From Leucobacter sp. OLIS6 (GTDB lineage: Bacteria; Actinomycetota; Actinomycetes; Actinomycetales; Microbacteriaceae), in assembly GCF_002752355.1 (NCBI RefSeq), contig NZ_MRAV01000011.1:186001-250000 (forward strand): a stretch of 64,000 bases of DNA, read 5' to 3'. The position numbers and the translations under genes are program-made. Of the stretch, positions 17,557 to 26,423 are shown piece by piece. Under the pieces are notes generated by a model. That model worked only from the letters and a program-made list of their open reading frames with translations. It was not told the origin of the DNA and ran no database searches. Position 1 is the stretch's first letter, and each line of letters begins with the position of its first letter.

Positions 17557-17722
17557 GGGAGCTCCTTCCGTCGGGGTGGGCGGGTTCCCCCGAATGCTAG
17601 TACAGATGGGTGCCCCGACCGGGTCGGGGCGGGGCGTCCCCTGTTGCCGCGCAGGCGCGCGGCGTACGCTGGAGAGCAGTCGGAACGAGTCCCGCCGAGG
17701 CGGGATCCGGAGGGAGGACACC

Positions 17723-17893
17723 ATGAGCGGCGTCGAACGCACGGACCTGGGGCGCGACCTCGAATCGGACCCCGCGCACAACGTGGACCCGGGGCGCGAC
17801 TGGGCGGACGAGGGCGGAGCGACCTCGGAAGGCCCGGCCACGCACGAGGAGTCGGGCCACCCGCACCACCAGGAGGCCGAGGAGTCCGACTGA
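17723..17893 (+). CDS. Small acidic hydrophilic protein, unknown function
   Basis: A 56-residue reading frame with good start signals (GGAGGGAGG about 6 nt before ATG 17723). It is very rich in Asp, Glu, Gly, Ser and His, with no hydrophobic segment, so it is likely intrinsically disordered. The C-terminus contains GHPHHQEAEESD. Similar short disordered proteins are common in Microbacteriaceae, but I do not recognise a family. The neighbours are an unrelated cytidylyltransferase (divergent) and a convergent GNAT gene. Confidence 0.6.
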   Translation: MSGVERTDLGRDLESDPAHNVDPGRDWADEGGATSEGPATHEESGHPHHQEAEESD

Positions 17894-17926
17894 CGCGGCT
17901 CTCGCGGTCCCCGCCCTGTCGGGCGG

Positions 17927-18394
17927 CTACTCGGCCGCGGCCGGCTTCAGGTCGTAGGTGACCCAGGGCGTCTGCGTCGCTTCGCGGTCGTAGACGCGGC
18001 GCGCGGTCTCGTTGTCGGCGGCGGTGATCCAGCGCACCAGCACGGCGTCCTCGTCGCGGGCGATCTCGGCGAGGCGGTGCAGCAGCGCGGTTCCCGCGCC
18101 CGTGCCGCGCGCGTCGGGCGAGGTGAACAGATCGTCGAGGTAGAGCGCGTACGCGCCGTCGATGGGTCGTGCGAAGCGGCGGAAGTGCGCGAGCGCGACC
18201 GGGCGACCGTCGGCCTCGGCGAGGAGCGCGCGGGTCTCGTGCGCGTCGTCCATCAGCCATGACCAGACGGTGTCGAACACCGCGGGGTCGTGCGGCTTCG
18301 CGTAGAAGTCGCGGTAGCCGCGGTAGAGCTCCTGCCACGCATCACGGTCCTGCGAGGTGAGGAAGCGGACGGTGGCTGCGCTGCGCTCGGTCAC
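17927..18394 (-). CDS. GNAT-family N-acetyltransferase
   Basis: Probable acetyl-CoA-dependent acyltransferase of 155 residues. Motif A is seen as LYLDDLFTSPDARGTGAGTALLHRLAE, where the RGTGAG loop binds acetyl-CoA; motif B surrounds RWITAADNETARRVYDREA. The start is GTG 18394, which overlaps the stop of the upstream cupin gene by 4 bp, so the two are co-translated. Substrate unknown. The alternative of a longer protein starting upstream is rejected because that sequence is antisense-like and overlaps the cupin gene. Confidence 0.88.
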   Translation of the reverse strand: MTERSAATVRFLTSQDRDAWQELYRGYRDFYAKPHDPAVFDTVWSWLMDDAHETRALLAEADGRPVALAHFRRFARPIDGAYALYLDDLFTSPDARGTGAGTALLHRLAEIARDEDAVLVRWITAADNETARRVYDREATQTPWVTYDLKPAAAE

Positions 18395-18699
18395 GAGAGT
18401 CGCTCCGTTTCGACGAAGAGGACGGGAGAGGTGCTGCTGAGGTTCGTGAGCCGGTGCTCGGCGCCGGCCTCGCGGGCGTAGCTGCCGCCCGGCACCTGCT
18501 CGGCCTCGGTCGAACTGCCGTCGGCGAAATCGATGCGCACGCGGCCGGGGAGCAGCGGCACGACGACGTAGTCGAAGTCGTGCCGGTGCATCGGGATGCT
18601 CCCGCCCGGGTCGATGGTCCACTTCGTGACGCGGAACCGCTCGTTCTCGAACTGGATCTCGCTGTGGCTGCCCGACGGCCGCCCGGTCGTGTCGCTCAT
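18391..18699 (-). CDS. Cupin-domain protein
   Basis: A single-domain cupin of 102 residues. The first cupin motif appears as PGGSIPMHRHDFDYVVVPLLPG, with HxH and a downstream acidic residue as metal ligands. The second motif, GGSYAREAGAEHRLTNLSS, has the conserved His. A Shine-Dalgarno GAGGAGG precedes ATG 18699. It is co-transcribed with a GNAT gene. Members of this type are small-molecule-binding or metal-dependent enzymes of unassigned function. Confidence 0.85.
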   Translation of the reverse strand: MSDTTGRPSGSHSEIQFENERFRVTKWTIDPGGSIPMHRHDFDYVVVPLLPGRVRIDFADGSSTEAEQVPGGSYAREAGAEHRLTNLSSTSPVLFVETERLS

Positions 18700-18897
18700 G
18701 TCGCCTCCTCGCTCCGGCCAGCCTAGCCCCGAGCGCGGCCGCGACGCACGCCCCGGCTCCGCCTCCGGGCCCGGCGGTCGTGCGGCGGGGCCGGAGCCGG
18801 ATCCCGCACTTCACCCGTGTGCGGTACGCTCGCCCTCGCGGCGGCACGGCCGCAGCGAGGACCGCACGCGAGCGTGCACGCGCGAGGGGGGGAACAC

Positions 18898-19968
18898 ATG
18901 GCGATCGTCGATGTCGGCGTCTACCGGGAGGGTCGGCGGCTGGACGGGGTCGAGTCCATCCCCGAGGCTCATGCTCACGCGAGTCTGCTGCCCGGTGCGT
19001 TCGCCTGGGTGGGGCTGCTGCGCCCGACGCCCGAGGAGCTCGCGCTCGTCGCCGAGACCTTCGGGCTGCACGCCCTCGCGGTCGAGGACGTCGCCACGGG
19101 CAAGCAGCGCCCGAAGGCCGAGTTCTACGGCGACGTGCTCTTCCTCGTGCTCCGGCCCGCCCGTTACCTCGACGCCGTCGAGGAGGTCGAGTTCGGCGAG
19201 CTGCACATGTTCGTCGGAGAGAACTTCGTGCTCACGATCCGATTGGCCGAGAACCCGTCGCTCGGCGAGGTGCGCCGGCGCATGGAGGCCGAGCCCGAGC
19301 TGCTCTCGCTGGGGCCGGGGGCCGCGGCGTACGCGATCCTCGACCGCGTGGTCGACGACTACGAGCCGGTGGTGCAGGGCCTGCAGAAGGACATCGACGA
19401 GATCGAGGACGAGCTGTTCAACGGCTCGGGCACGAGCGTCGCGCTCGCGCGGCGCATCTACGAGCTGTCGGGCGAGGTGATCGCGTTCCAACGGGCGACG
19501 GCACCGCTGCTCGGCCTCGTGCGCGACCTGCGGGCGCGCGAGGAGCGCCGCTCGGCGGGGATCCCGCTGTCGCCCGCTCCCGCGAGCGTCGCCGCGTGGG
19601 ATGTGGAGCTGCGCCGCCACCTGCGCGACGTCGAGGACCACCTGATCCGGATCGTGGAGTTCGCCGATGGCTTCCGCTACATGCTGCGCGACGCGCTGAG
19701 CGTGCACCTCGGTCTCGTCGGCCGCGAGCAGAACGAGCAGATGGCGCTCATGACGGAGGCGTCGGTGCGGCAGAGCGACCAGGCGAAGAAGATCTCGAGC
19801 TGGGCCGCCATCATCTTCGCGCCGTCCCTCGTCACCGGTATCTACGGCATGAACTTCGACCTGATGCCCGAGCTGCACTGGGCCTTCGGCTACCCGGCGG
19901 CGATCGGCCTCATGCTGGCCTTCGCGGGCTCGCTCTACGTGATCTTCAAGAAGAAGGACTGGCTGTAG
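18898..19968 (+). CDS. corA: CorA-family Mg2+/Co2+ transporter
   Basis: Homopentameric divalent-cation channel of the membrane. The 356-residue protein has a long cytoplasmic N-terminal domain ending in a helix with ISSWAAIIFAPSLVTGIYG (TM1), the selectivity-filter GMN motif at residues 317-319 (YGMNFDLMPE), then TM2 and the basic tail FKKKDWL. All hallmarks are present. ATG 18898 is chosen for its purine-rich ribosome-binding site (GAGGGGGGG) over an upstream ATG. Its 3' end overlaps that of the convergent MFS gene by 23 bp. Confidence 0.93.
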   Translation: MAIVDVGVYREGRRLDGVESIPEAHAHASLLPGAFAWVGLLRPTPEELALVAETFGLHALAVEDVATGKQRPKAEFYGDVLFLVLRPARYLDAVEEVEFGELHMFVGENFVLTIRLAENPSLGEVRRRMEAEPELLSLGPGAAAYAILDRVVDDYEPVVQGLQKDIDEIEDELFNGSGTSVALARRIYELSGEVIAFQRATAPLLGLVRDLRAREERRSAGIPLSPAPASVAAWDVELRRHLRDVEDHLIRIVEFADGFRYMLRDALSVHLGLVGREQNEQMALMTEASVRQSDQAKKISSWAAIIFAPSLVTGIYGMNFDLMPELHWAFGYPAAIGLMLAFAGSLYVIFKKKDWL

Positions 19969-21160
19969 CGAGCGGAGCGGTCGCGGCCGCTGCATCAGAC
20001 GCGCGCGCCGCGACGACGCCGAACGCGGCCTCGGCGACGGCCGCGGCGAGCAGGACGCTGAGGATCGCCGCCCACGTCACCCCCGACTGGGAGAGCAGTC
20101 CGAGCAGGAGCGGCCCGGTCGCAGCGATCGCGTAGCCGATGCCCTGGCTGAGCGCCGAGAACGCGGCGGTGGCGGCTGCGCTCGGCGCGGTGAAGACGAT
20201 CAGCGCGATCCCGAAGCCGAACGCGGCGCTCTGCGCGATGCCGAGCACGGCGACCATGAGCGGCGCGAGGGCGAGCGGGGCGAACGCGAGCCCGGCGAGG
20301 CCCGTGGCCGACAGGATCGAGATCGTGACGACGATCGGGACGCGGAGGCGGCGTCGCGACGCGAGGGTCGGGGCGATGAGCGACGCGGGCAGGCCGGCGA
20401 CGCTCATCCAGGCGAGCAGCAGGCCGGCGTTCGCGGGCGGCATGCCGCGATCGGCGGCGATGGTGGGCAGCCAGGCGGTGAGCGAGAAGTAGATGAGGGC
20501 CTGCGCGCCGAAGAAGCCGGTGACGGACCAGATACCGCGGGCGCGCAGGACCGAGCGGAAGCGCTGCTGCTGGCGCGGCTCGGCGCTGCGTCCCGCGCGC
20601 AGGCGCGAGCCGAACGCGAGGGCGAGCCCGGTAGCGATGAGCAGCGGCACGCCCCAGGCGGCGAGCGCCGGCCCGACCCGGTCGTCGAGCAGGTGCAGCA
20701 CGGGCACCGAGAGCGCGGCGCCGGCGGCGGCGCTCAGCCCGAACGAGGTCGTGTAGATGCCGGTCCAGAAGCCGCCGCGGTGGGGCAACGAGCGGCGGAT
20801 GACCTGCGGGGCGAGGATGCCGAGCAGTGCGATCGCGGCGCCGATGACCACGGTGCCGAGGAAGAGGCCCGGTGCGGCGACGGGGCGCAGCAGCGTCGCG
20901 AGGGCCAGCGCGGCGAGCAGCACCGTGAGCGCGCGTTCGAGGCCGAGTCGCGAGACGAGCCAGGGGGCGAGCGGCGAGGCGAGGCCGAACAGGAGCACGG
21001 GGATCGCGCTCAGCACGGCGAGACCCGATGCGGGCAGATGGTAGGCGCGGCCGATCTCGGCGAGAAGCGGTGAGACCGACGTGATGGGGAAGCGGACGCT
21101 GAGCCCGACTGCGAGGACGAGGGTGCCGGCGGCGAAGGCGTTCCGGGGGGAGCCCGTCAC
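19946..21160 (-). CDS. MFS transporter, CynX/NimT family
   Basis: Twelve-helix carrier of 404 residues related to cyanate/nitroimidazole permeases. N-terminal GTLVLAVGLSVRFPITSVSPLLAEIG and the internal FWTGIYTTSFGLSAAAGAAL are characteristic of the CynX branch. The start is GTG 21160, overlapping the stop of the FadR-type regulator gene by 4 bp, so regulator and carrier form one transcript. It diverges from the amidohydrolase/Dpp cluster and may export or import a compound linked to that cluster. Confidence 0.88.
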   Translation of the reverse strand: MTGSPRNAFAAGTLVLAVGLSVRFPITSVSPLLAEIGRAYHLPASGLAVLSAIPVLLFGLASPLAPWLVSRLGLERALTVLLAALALATLLRPVAAPGLFLGTVVIGAAIALLGILAPQVIRRSLPHRGGFWTGIYTTSFGLSAAAGAALSVPVLHLLDDRVGPALAAWGVPLLIATGLALAFGSRLRAGRSAEPRQQQRFRSVLRARGIWSVTGFFGAQALIYFSLTAWLPTIAADRGMPPANAGLLLAWMSVAGLPASLIAPTLASRRRLRVPIVVTISILSATGLAGLAFAPLALAPLMVAVLGIAQSAAFGFGIALIVFTAPSAAATAAFSALSQGIGYAIAATGPLLLGLLSQSGVTWAAILSVLLAAAVAEAAFGVVAARASDAAAATAPLATASPSS

Positions 21161-21840
21161 GGGCGTTCGTCGAGCAGGCGCTCCTGCTGATCGAGCACGC
21201 CGAGTGCCGCGGTCTGGGCGGCCTCGGGATCCTGCGCGGCGATCGCCCGGTACAGCGCCTCGTGCATGTCGGCGCGGTCGGGGTCGTCGCCGTGCGAGAG
21301 GCAGGAGGCGTCGGCCACCGACTCGCGCAGGGATGCGTCGAAGCTCGCGTAGATGCTGGAGAGCAGCTGGTTGCCCGAGGCCTCGGCGATGGCGAGGTGG
21401 TAGGCGACGTCGTGCTCGGTGAATCCGGCGGTGTCGGCGCGCTCGATCGCGGTGCGGCGCGCCGTGAGGTGCGCGGCGAGCGCATCGAGCTGCTCGGGCG
21501 TGCGCGAGGCAGCGGCCTCGCGCGCGGCGAGCGCGTCGAGCGCACGGCGCACGCGGATCACCTCGCGGCTGTCGGCGGTGTGGAGCGCACGGCGCAGGGC
21601 GACCTGCGCCTCGTCGTCGGCGATGACGTAGGTGCCGTCGCCCTGCCGGGCCTCGAGCAGGCCGAGCTGCACGAGCGAGCGGACGCCTTCGCGGACGGAG
21701 GGTCTGCTGACGCCGAGCGCCGTGGTGAGTTCGGCTTCGGAGGGGATGCGGGTGCCGATCGGCCAGGTGCCGTCGGTGATGGAGGCGCGGAGTTGGTCGA
21801 CGACGGTGTCGACGAGGGAGCGGCGCTGAATCTGTTGCAC
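21157..21840 (-). CDS. GntR-family transcriptional regulator, FadR subfamily
   Basis: DNA-binding repressor/activator, 227 residues. The winged helix (residues about 8-75) contains LRASITDGTWPIGTRIPSEAELTTALGVSRPSVREGVRSL, cited here by its ends only: it is the canonical GntR helix-turn-helix. The C-terminal FCD domain is all-helical and includes the metal-binding pattern D (EHDVAYHLAIAEASGN) and H residues in MHEALYRAIAAQD. It is divergent from the amidohydrolase/Dpp operon and is the obvious candidate to control both. Confidence 0.9.
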   Translation of the reverse strand: MQQIQRRSLVDTVVDQLRASITDGTWPIGTRIPSEAELTTALGVSRPSVREGVRSLVQLGLLEARQGDGTYVIADDEAQVALRRALHTADSREVIRVRRALDALAAREAAASRTPEQLDALAAHLTARRTAIERADTAGFTEHDVAYHLAIAEASGNQLLSSIYASFDASLRESVADASCLSHGDDPDRADMHEALYRAIAAQDPEAAQTAALGVLDQQERLLDERP

Positions 21841-21859
21841 GTCTACATCCTTGCGTATC

Positions 21860-21871
21860 TACCAAGAGGTA
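21860..21871. promoter_or_regulatory. Candidate operator of the FadR-type regulator
   Basis: TACC-AAGA-GGTA is a short inverted repeat in the 109-bp region between the regulator and the divergent amidohydrolase operon. It is flanked by AT-rich sequence with TATCAT at 21876-21881 as a possible -10. Assignment rests on position and symmetry only. Confidence 0.4.
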
Positions 21872-21949
21872 TGGTTATCATATGTCAGATGACTTGACGG
21901 GTCCACCCTCCCGTCCAGCGATCGGAACGAGAATCTCGAAGGAGCGATC

Positions 21950-23011
21950 TTGAATCCCGCGACCCCCGGCAGCCCGCTGCGTACCCCCGGCCTCGTCGAT
22001 GCGCATATCCACCCCGACAAGAGCGCGTGGGGCGGACCGTGGATGTCGCGCCGCCCGGCGACGACGCTCGTCGACCTCATCGACAACGACCGCGCGACCC
22101 AGTTCTCCTACACGCGGAGCGTCGAGGAACGCGCCTTCGCCCTGCTCTCGAACGCGCTGACGAACGGCACCCTCGCGATGCGCGCGCACGTCGACGTGTC
22201 GAGCGAGCTCGGCACCGCGAACGTCGAGGGCGTGCGCGCCGCGGCCGAACGGCTGCCCGGACTCGACGTGCAGATCGTCGCGTTCCCGCAGTTCGGCCTG
22301 CTCACGAATCCGGGCACCCTCGAGGTCATGGCGGCCGCGCTCGACAGCGGGGCCGACCTCGTCGGGGGCATCGATCCCGGCGGGCTCGAGGGCGACCTGC
22401 ACGGCCACCTCGACGCGGTCTTCGGGCTCGCGGATCGCGCGGGCCGAGACGTCGACATCCACCTGCACGACGGCGGCGAGGACGGGCTCGCCCAGATCCG
22501 CGAGATCGCCCGGCGCACCGTCGCGGGCGGACGCCAGGGCCGCGTGACCATCGGGCACGCCTTCGCGCTCTGCGACGGGTCGCTGCCGAGCCTCGACGAG
22601 ACGCTCGACATCGTCGCCGACGCGGGCATCTGGATCGCCACGTGCGCGCTCGGCCCTGACCCCGTGCCCGACATCGACCGCTTCGAGCAGCACGGCGTGC
22701 GCCTCGTCGCGGGCTCGGACGGCGTGCGCGACTCGTGGAGCCCCTTCGGCACCGGCAGCATGGTCGACCGCGCGCACCTGCTCGCGTACCGCACAGGCGC
22801 GATCACCGACGCCGAACTGGAGCGGGCCTTCCGCATCGCCTCGACCGCGGGCGGCGAGATGCTCGGCATCGACGACATCGCGAACTGGGCCGGCCCGGAA
22901 TCGGGTTCGGGCCTCGAATTCGACGCCGAGAACATCGCCCAGCTCGTCACCGACCGCCCGGCGCCGACGCGGGTGCTCCGCGACGGTCGCGACGTCCGAC
23001 CGGCCGGCTGA
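21950..23011 (+). CDS. Amidohydrolase, cytosine deaminase/AtzC-like
   Basis: Metal-dependent hydrolase of the amidohydrolase superfamily, 353 residues. The first metal motif is DAHIHPDK (H19, H21), then DIHLHDGGEDG, the third ligand region TIGHAFAL, and GSDGVRDSWSPFGTG with the metal-binding/catalytic Asp. This last segment closely parallels cytosine deaminase and N-isopropylammelide hydrolase. The start is TTG with AAGGAG 8 nt upstream. It is first gene of an operon containing a Dpp-type transporter, so its substrate is probably imported by that system: a pyrimidine, triazine or other cyclic amide/amine. Exact substrate unknown. Confidence 0.87.
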   Translation: MNPATPGSPLRTPGLVDAHIHPDKSAWGGPWMSRRPATTLVDLIDNDRATQFSYTRSVEERAFALLSNALTNGTLAMRAHVDVSSELGTANVEGVRAAAERLPGLDVQIVAFPQFGLLTNPGTLEVMAAALDSGADLVGGIDPGGLEGDLHGHLDAVFGLADRAGRDVDIHLHDGGEDGLAQIREIARRTVAGGRQGRVTIGHAFALCDGSLPSLDETLDIVADAGIWIATCALGPDPVPDIDRFEQHGVRLVAGSDGVRDSWSPFGTGSMVDRAHLLAYRTGAITDAELERAFRIASTAGGEMLGIDDIANWAGPESGSGLEFDAENIAQLVTDRPAPTRVLRDGRDVRPAG

Positions 23012-23053
23012 TCCCGGCCGACACCCCAGCTCAGGAACAAGGGAGTTTCTCGC

Positions 23054-24718
23054 ATGCACACCACCCGCACCCAGCGCGTCCGCCGATCCTCGGCGCGCGC
23101 CCTGACGGTCGCCGGTATCGCCGTCGCCGCCCTCGCCCTGTCCGCCTGCGCGGGCGGCGGCGGGGCGGCCGGCGCGAAGACCGGCCTCGGCGTCGATCTG
23201 AACAAGCTCGCCACCGAGACCGCGGCGGCCAAGGGCCCGATCGACGCGATCACCTGGAACCTGCCGTACGAGCCGCTGTCGCTCGACCCGATGAAGACCT
23301 TCAACTACGCCGAGAACACGGTCGACGCGAACCTCTGCGACAGCCTGCAGCGGTTGAACCCCGACCTCACGACCGGCCCGGGGCTCGCCGAGAAGGTCGA
23401 CACCCCGAACGACACCACCGTCGTCTACACGCTGCGCGACGGCGTGAAGTTCTGGGACGGCAGCCCGCTCACTCCGGCCGACGTGGTCTTCTCGATCGAT
23501 CGCCAGAGCGGCGCCCACAACGCCGATTCCTACTACTCCGAATACTTCACGAGCGTGAAGTCGGTCGAGCAGACGGGCGCGAACCAGGTCACGGTGCACC
23601 TCTCGAAGCCCGATGCGCTCTTCGCGCAGGGCATGGCGACCGCCGCGGGCGCGATCGTCTCGAAGGCGTACGCGACGAAGGCCGGCGAGAAGTTCGGCAC
23701 GCCCCAGGGCGGGATCATGTGCACCGGCGCGTTCAAGCTCGACCGCTGGAACGCGGGTAAGGGCATCGACATCGTCAAGAACGACGCGTACTGGGACACG
23801 AAGCTGACGCCGAAGGTCGGCAAGGTCAGCTTCAGCTTCATCGCCGACGAGACGACGGCCATCAATGCGCTCCGCTCGGGCGACGTCGACGGCCAATTCT
23901 TCTACCTGCCGCCGACCGGCATGCAGCAGTTGACCGACAGCAAGACGGTGCAGACCACATACGGCAAGTCGTTCGTCTTCTTCACGCTCGCCGGGGCGTC
24001 CGATTCGGGCCCCTTCGCCGACCCGAAGGTGCGCCAGGCGCTGCTCGACTCGATCGACCGTCAGGCGATCTCCGACGTCGTGTTCCAGAAGGCCGCGATC
24101 CCCGCGCCGACCCTGGCCGGTCCCGACTACTGGGGCGACCAGAAGTCCCTGTTCGAGCCCGCGTTCACGAAGTTCGGGACGAAGCCGGACCCCGGGGCGG
24201 CGAAGCAGCTGCTCGCGGGCGTCGACACGAGCAAGGAGATCACCATCGCGATCCAGGGCTCGTCGGCGGTGCACGAGCAGACCGCGAACCTGATCCAGGC
24301 GGCTGGCCAGGCGATCGGCCTGAAGATCAAGACCAAGGTGATCCCGGTCGAGCAGTACGGCAACCTCTACTACGACCCGAAAGCGCGCGCGGGCCTCGAC
24401 GCGTTCTTCACCACCTGGTACGGCAACGTCACCGACCCCCTCGACGTCTACCAGGTCTTCACCACGGGCGGTGCCAACAACTTCGGCAACTACACCGGGG
24501 TGAACGACCTCGTCCAGCAGGCCCGATCCACCCTCGATCCCGCCGAGCGCGCGAAGACCACCGTCGAGATCCAGGCGAAGGTCACGGAGGACCTGCCCTG
24601 GACGCCGCTCACCTATCTGCCGACGATCCTGGTGCAGAACGACAAGATCACGGGCGCGGTGCCCTCGATCGCCTACCTGTCGTACCCCTGGGCCGCCACC
24701 ATCGGCAGCGCCGAGTAA
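23054..24718 (+). CDS. ABC transporter substrate-binding lipoprotein, family 5 (copy 1)
   Basis: Extracellular receptor of a Dpp/Opp/Nik-type importer, 554 residues. The signal peptide ends in lipobox LSAC (about residues 31-34). Family-5 hallmarks are LSLDPMKTFNYAENTV and VVYTLRDGVKFWDGSPLTPADVVFS, cited partly; GVKFWDGSPLT is the signature core. Placed between the amidohydrolase and a second, closely similar receptor. The two share long identical stretches, for example around residues 395-430, showing recent tandem duplication. Ligand likely the amidohydrolase substrate rather than a peptide. Confidence 0.92.
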   Translation: MHTTRTQRVRRSSARALTVAGIAVAALALSACAGGGGAAGAKTGLGVDLNKLATETAAAKGPIDAITWNLPYEPLSLDPMKTFNYAENTVDANLCDSLQRLNPDLTTGPGLAEKVDTPNDTTVVYTLRDGVKFWDGSPLTPADVVFSIDRQSGAHNADSYYSEYFTSVKSVEQTGANQVTVHLSKPDALFAQGMATAAGAIVSKAYATKAGEKFGTPQGGIMCTGAFKLDRWNAGKGIDIVKNDAYWDTKLTPKVGKVSFSFIADETTAINALRSGDVDGQFFYLPPTGMQQLTDSKTVQTTYGKSFVFFTLAGASDSGPFADPKVRQALLDSIDRQAISDVVFQKAAIPAPTLAGPDYWGDQKSLFEPAFTKFGTKPDPGAAKQLLAGVDTSKEITIAIQGSSAVHEQTANLIQAAGQAIGLKIKTKVIPVEQYGNLYYDPKARAGLDAFFTTWYGNVTDPLDVYQVFTTGGANNFGNYTGVNDLVQQARSTLDPAERAKTTVEIQAKVTEDLPWTPLTYLPTILVQNDKITGAVPSIAYLSYPWAATIGSAE

Positions 24719-24761
24719 CCGAACCTCCTCCGCACCGAATCCACTTTCCTCAAGGAGAACC

Positions 24762-26417
24762 ATGTCCAAGCGTTCCTATGCGCTGCTCGGCGCCGCTGCT
24801 GTCGCCGCGCTCACCCTGTCGGCCTGCGCCGGCGGCGGCACCCAGAGCGGTGGCGGCGACGGCGGCAAGAAGTCGACCGCGTTCAGCGTCGACCGCTCGA
24901 AGCTCGTCAGCACCACCGAACCCGGATCGAAGCCGGTCGACACCCTCAAATGGAACCTGCCGTACGAGCCCATGTCGCTCGACCCGATGCTGACGTTCAA
25001 CTACGCCGAGAACACGGTCGACGCCAACCTCTGCGAGGGGCTCACCCGGCTCACCCCGGATCTCGGCTACGAGAACGCGCTCGCCGAGAAGGTCGAGAAC
25101 TCGAACGACACCACCGTCGTCTACACGCTGCGCGCCGATGCGAAGTTCTGGGACGGCACCCCCGTCACCGCCGACGACGTCGTGTACTCGCTCGGACGCC
25201 AGGTCGGCCCGACGTCGAAGACCTACTGGGGCGACTACTTCACGAGCGTGCAGTCGGTCGACAAGACGGGTGCGAACCAGGTGACCGTGCACCTCAAGGA
25301 GCCCGACGCCCTGTTCGAGAAGGCCATGGCGAGCGCCGCCGGCGCCATCGTGTCGAAGGCCGCGGCCGAGAAGGCCGGCGAGAAGTTCGGCACGCCGCAG
25401 GGCGGCCTCATGTGCTCCGGCCCGTTCAAGCTCGCGAGCTGGGATCCGGGCAAGGCGATCCACCTCGAGAAGAACGACGCCTACTGGGACAAGAACCTGA
25501 TCCCCAAGGTCTCGAAGCTCGACTTCGGCTTCATCACCGACGAGTCGACCGCGATCAACGCGCTGCGCTCGGGCGACGTCGACGGCCAGTACTTCTACCT
25601 GCCGCCGGCCGGCCTCGGCCAGATCACCGACAGCGCCGCGAAGATCACCTTCGGCAAGTCGTACATCTTCTGGAACCTGCGCGGCCTCGCCAAGACCGGC
25701 CCGTTCGCGAAGCCCGAGGTGCGCCAGGCGCTGCTGGCCGCGATCGACCGTCAGGCGATCGCCGACGTCGTGTTCCAGGGCGCCGCGGTGCCCGCGAAGA
25801 CCCTCGCCGGCCCCGCCTACTTCGGCACGGGCCCGCAGGAGCAGCTGTTCCAGGACGCCTACGCGAAGTTCGACACCAAGCCCGACATCGCGAAGGCCAA
25901 GGAGCTGCTCGCGAAGGCCGGCGACGTCTCGGGCGAGATCACGCTCGGCGTGCAGGGCTCCTCGGCCGTGCACGAGCAGACCGCGAACCTGATCCAGGCG
26001 GCCGGCCAGGCCATCGGCCTCAAGATCAAGACCAAGGTGATCCCGGTCGAGCAGTTCGGCAACCTGTACTTCGACGAGAAGTCGCGCGTCGGCATCGACG
26101 GCTTCTTCACGACCTACTACGGCAACATGACCGACCCGCTCGACGTCTACACCTCGTTCACGCCCGGCGGCAGCCACAACTTCTCCGACTACGACGCGGC
26201 CGGCGACGACATCGTCGCGGCCCGCAAGACGGCCGATCCGGCGAAGCGCGCCGAGCACACGATCGCCGCGCAGGAGAAGATCACCCGCGACGTCCCCTGG
26301 ATGCCGCTGAACGACCTGCCCGTGATCCTCGTCCAGAACGGCAAGGTTTCCGGCGCAACGGCGTCCTCCGCCTACCTCTCGTACCCCTGGGCGGCGACCA
26401 TCGGCGGGGTGGAGTAG
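24762..26417 (+). CDS. ABC transporter substrate-binding lipoprotein, family 5 (copy 2)
   Basis: Paralogue of the preceding gene, 551 residues, with lipobox LSAC near residue 21 and a shorter signal peptide. The signature AKFWDGTPVTADDVVYS and the C-terminal AYLSYPWAATIG are conserved in both copies. AAGGAG lies 7 nt before ATG 24762. Two receptors feeding one permease/ATPase set suggest that the importer handles two related ligands or that one copy is diverging in affinity. Confidence 0.92.
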   Translation: MSKRSYALLGAAAVAALTLSACAGGGTQSGGGDGGKKSTAFSVDRSKLVSTTEPGSKPVDTLKWNLPYEPMSLDPMLTFNYAENTVDANLCEGLTRLTPDLGYENALAEKVENSNDTTVVYTLRADAKFWDGTPVTADDVVYSLGRQVGPTSKTYWGDYFTSVQSVDKTGANQVTVHLKEPDALFEKAMASAAGAIVSKAAAEKAGEKFGTPQGGLMCSGPFKLASWDPGKAIHLEKNDAYWDKNLIPKVSKLDFGFITDESTAINALRSGDVDGQYFYLPPAGLGQITDSAAKITFGKSYIFWNLRGLAKTGPFAKPEVRQALLAAIDRQAIADVVFQGAAVPAKTLAGPAYFGTGPQEQLFQDAYAKFDTKPDIAKAKELLAKAGDVSGEITLGVQGSSAVHEQTANLIQAAGQAIGLKIKTKVIPVEQFGNLYFDEKSRVGIDGFFTTYYGNMTDPLDVYTSFTPGGSHNFSDYDAAGDDIVAARKTADPAKRAEHTIAAQEKITRDVPWMPLNDLPVILVQNGKVSGATASSAYLSYPWAATIGGVE

Positions 26418-26423
26418 CCCCCG

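Noticed and set aside
21878-24769. Very long open frame on the minus strand opposite the amidohydrolase and first receptor
   Set aside because: It is a shadow of high-GC coding DNA: the residues are Arg/Asp/Val-rich without any domain, and the plus strand carries clear conserved proteins. The same holds for antisense frames at 24750-27371, 32924-35419, 44939-46987, 46855-48990 and 53240-54793.
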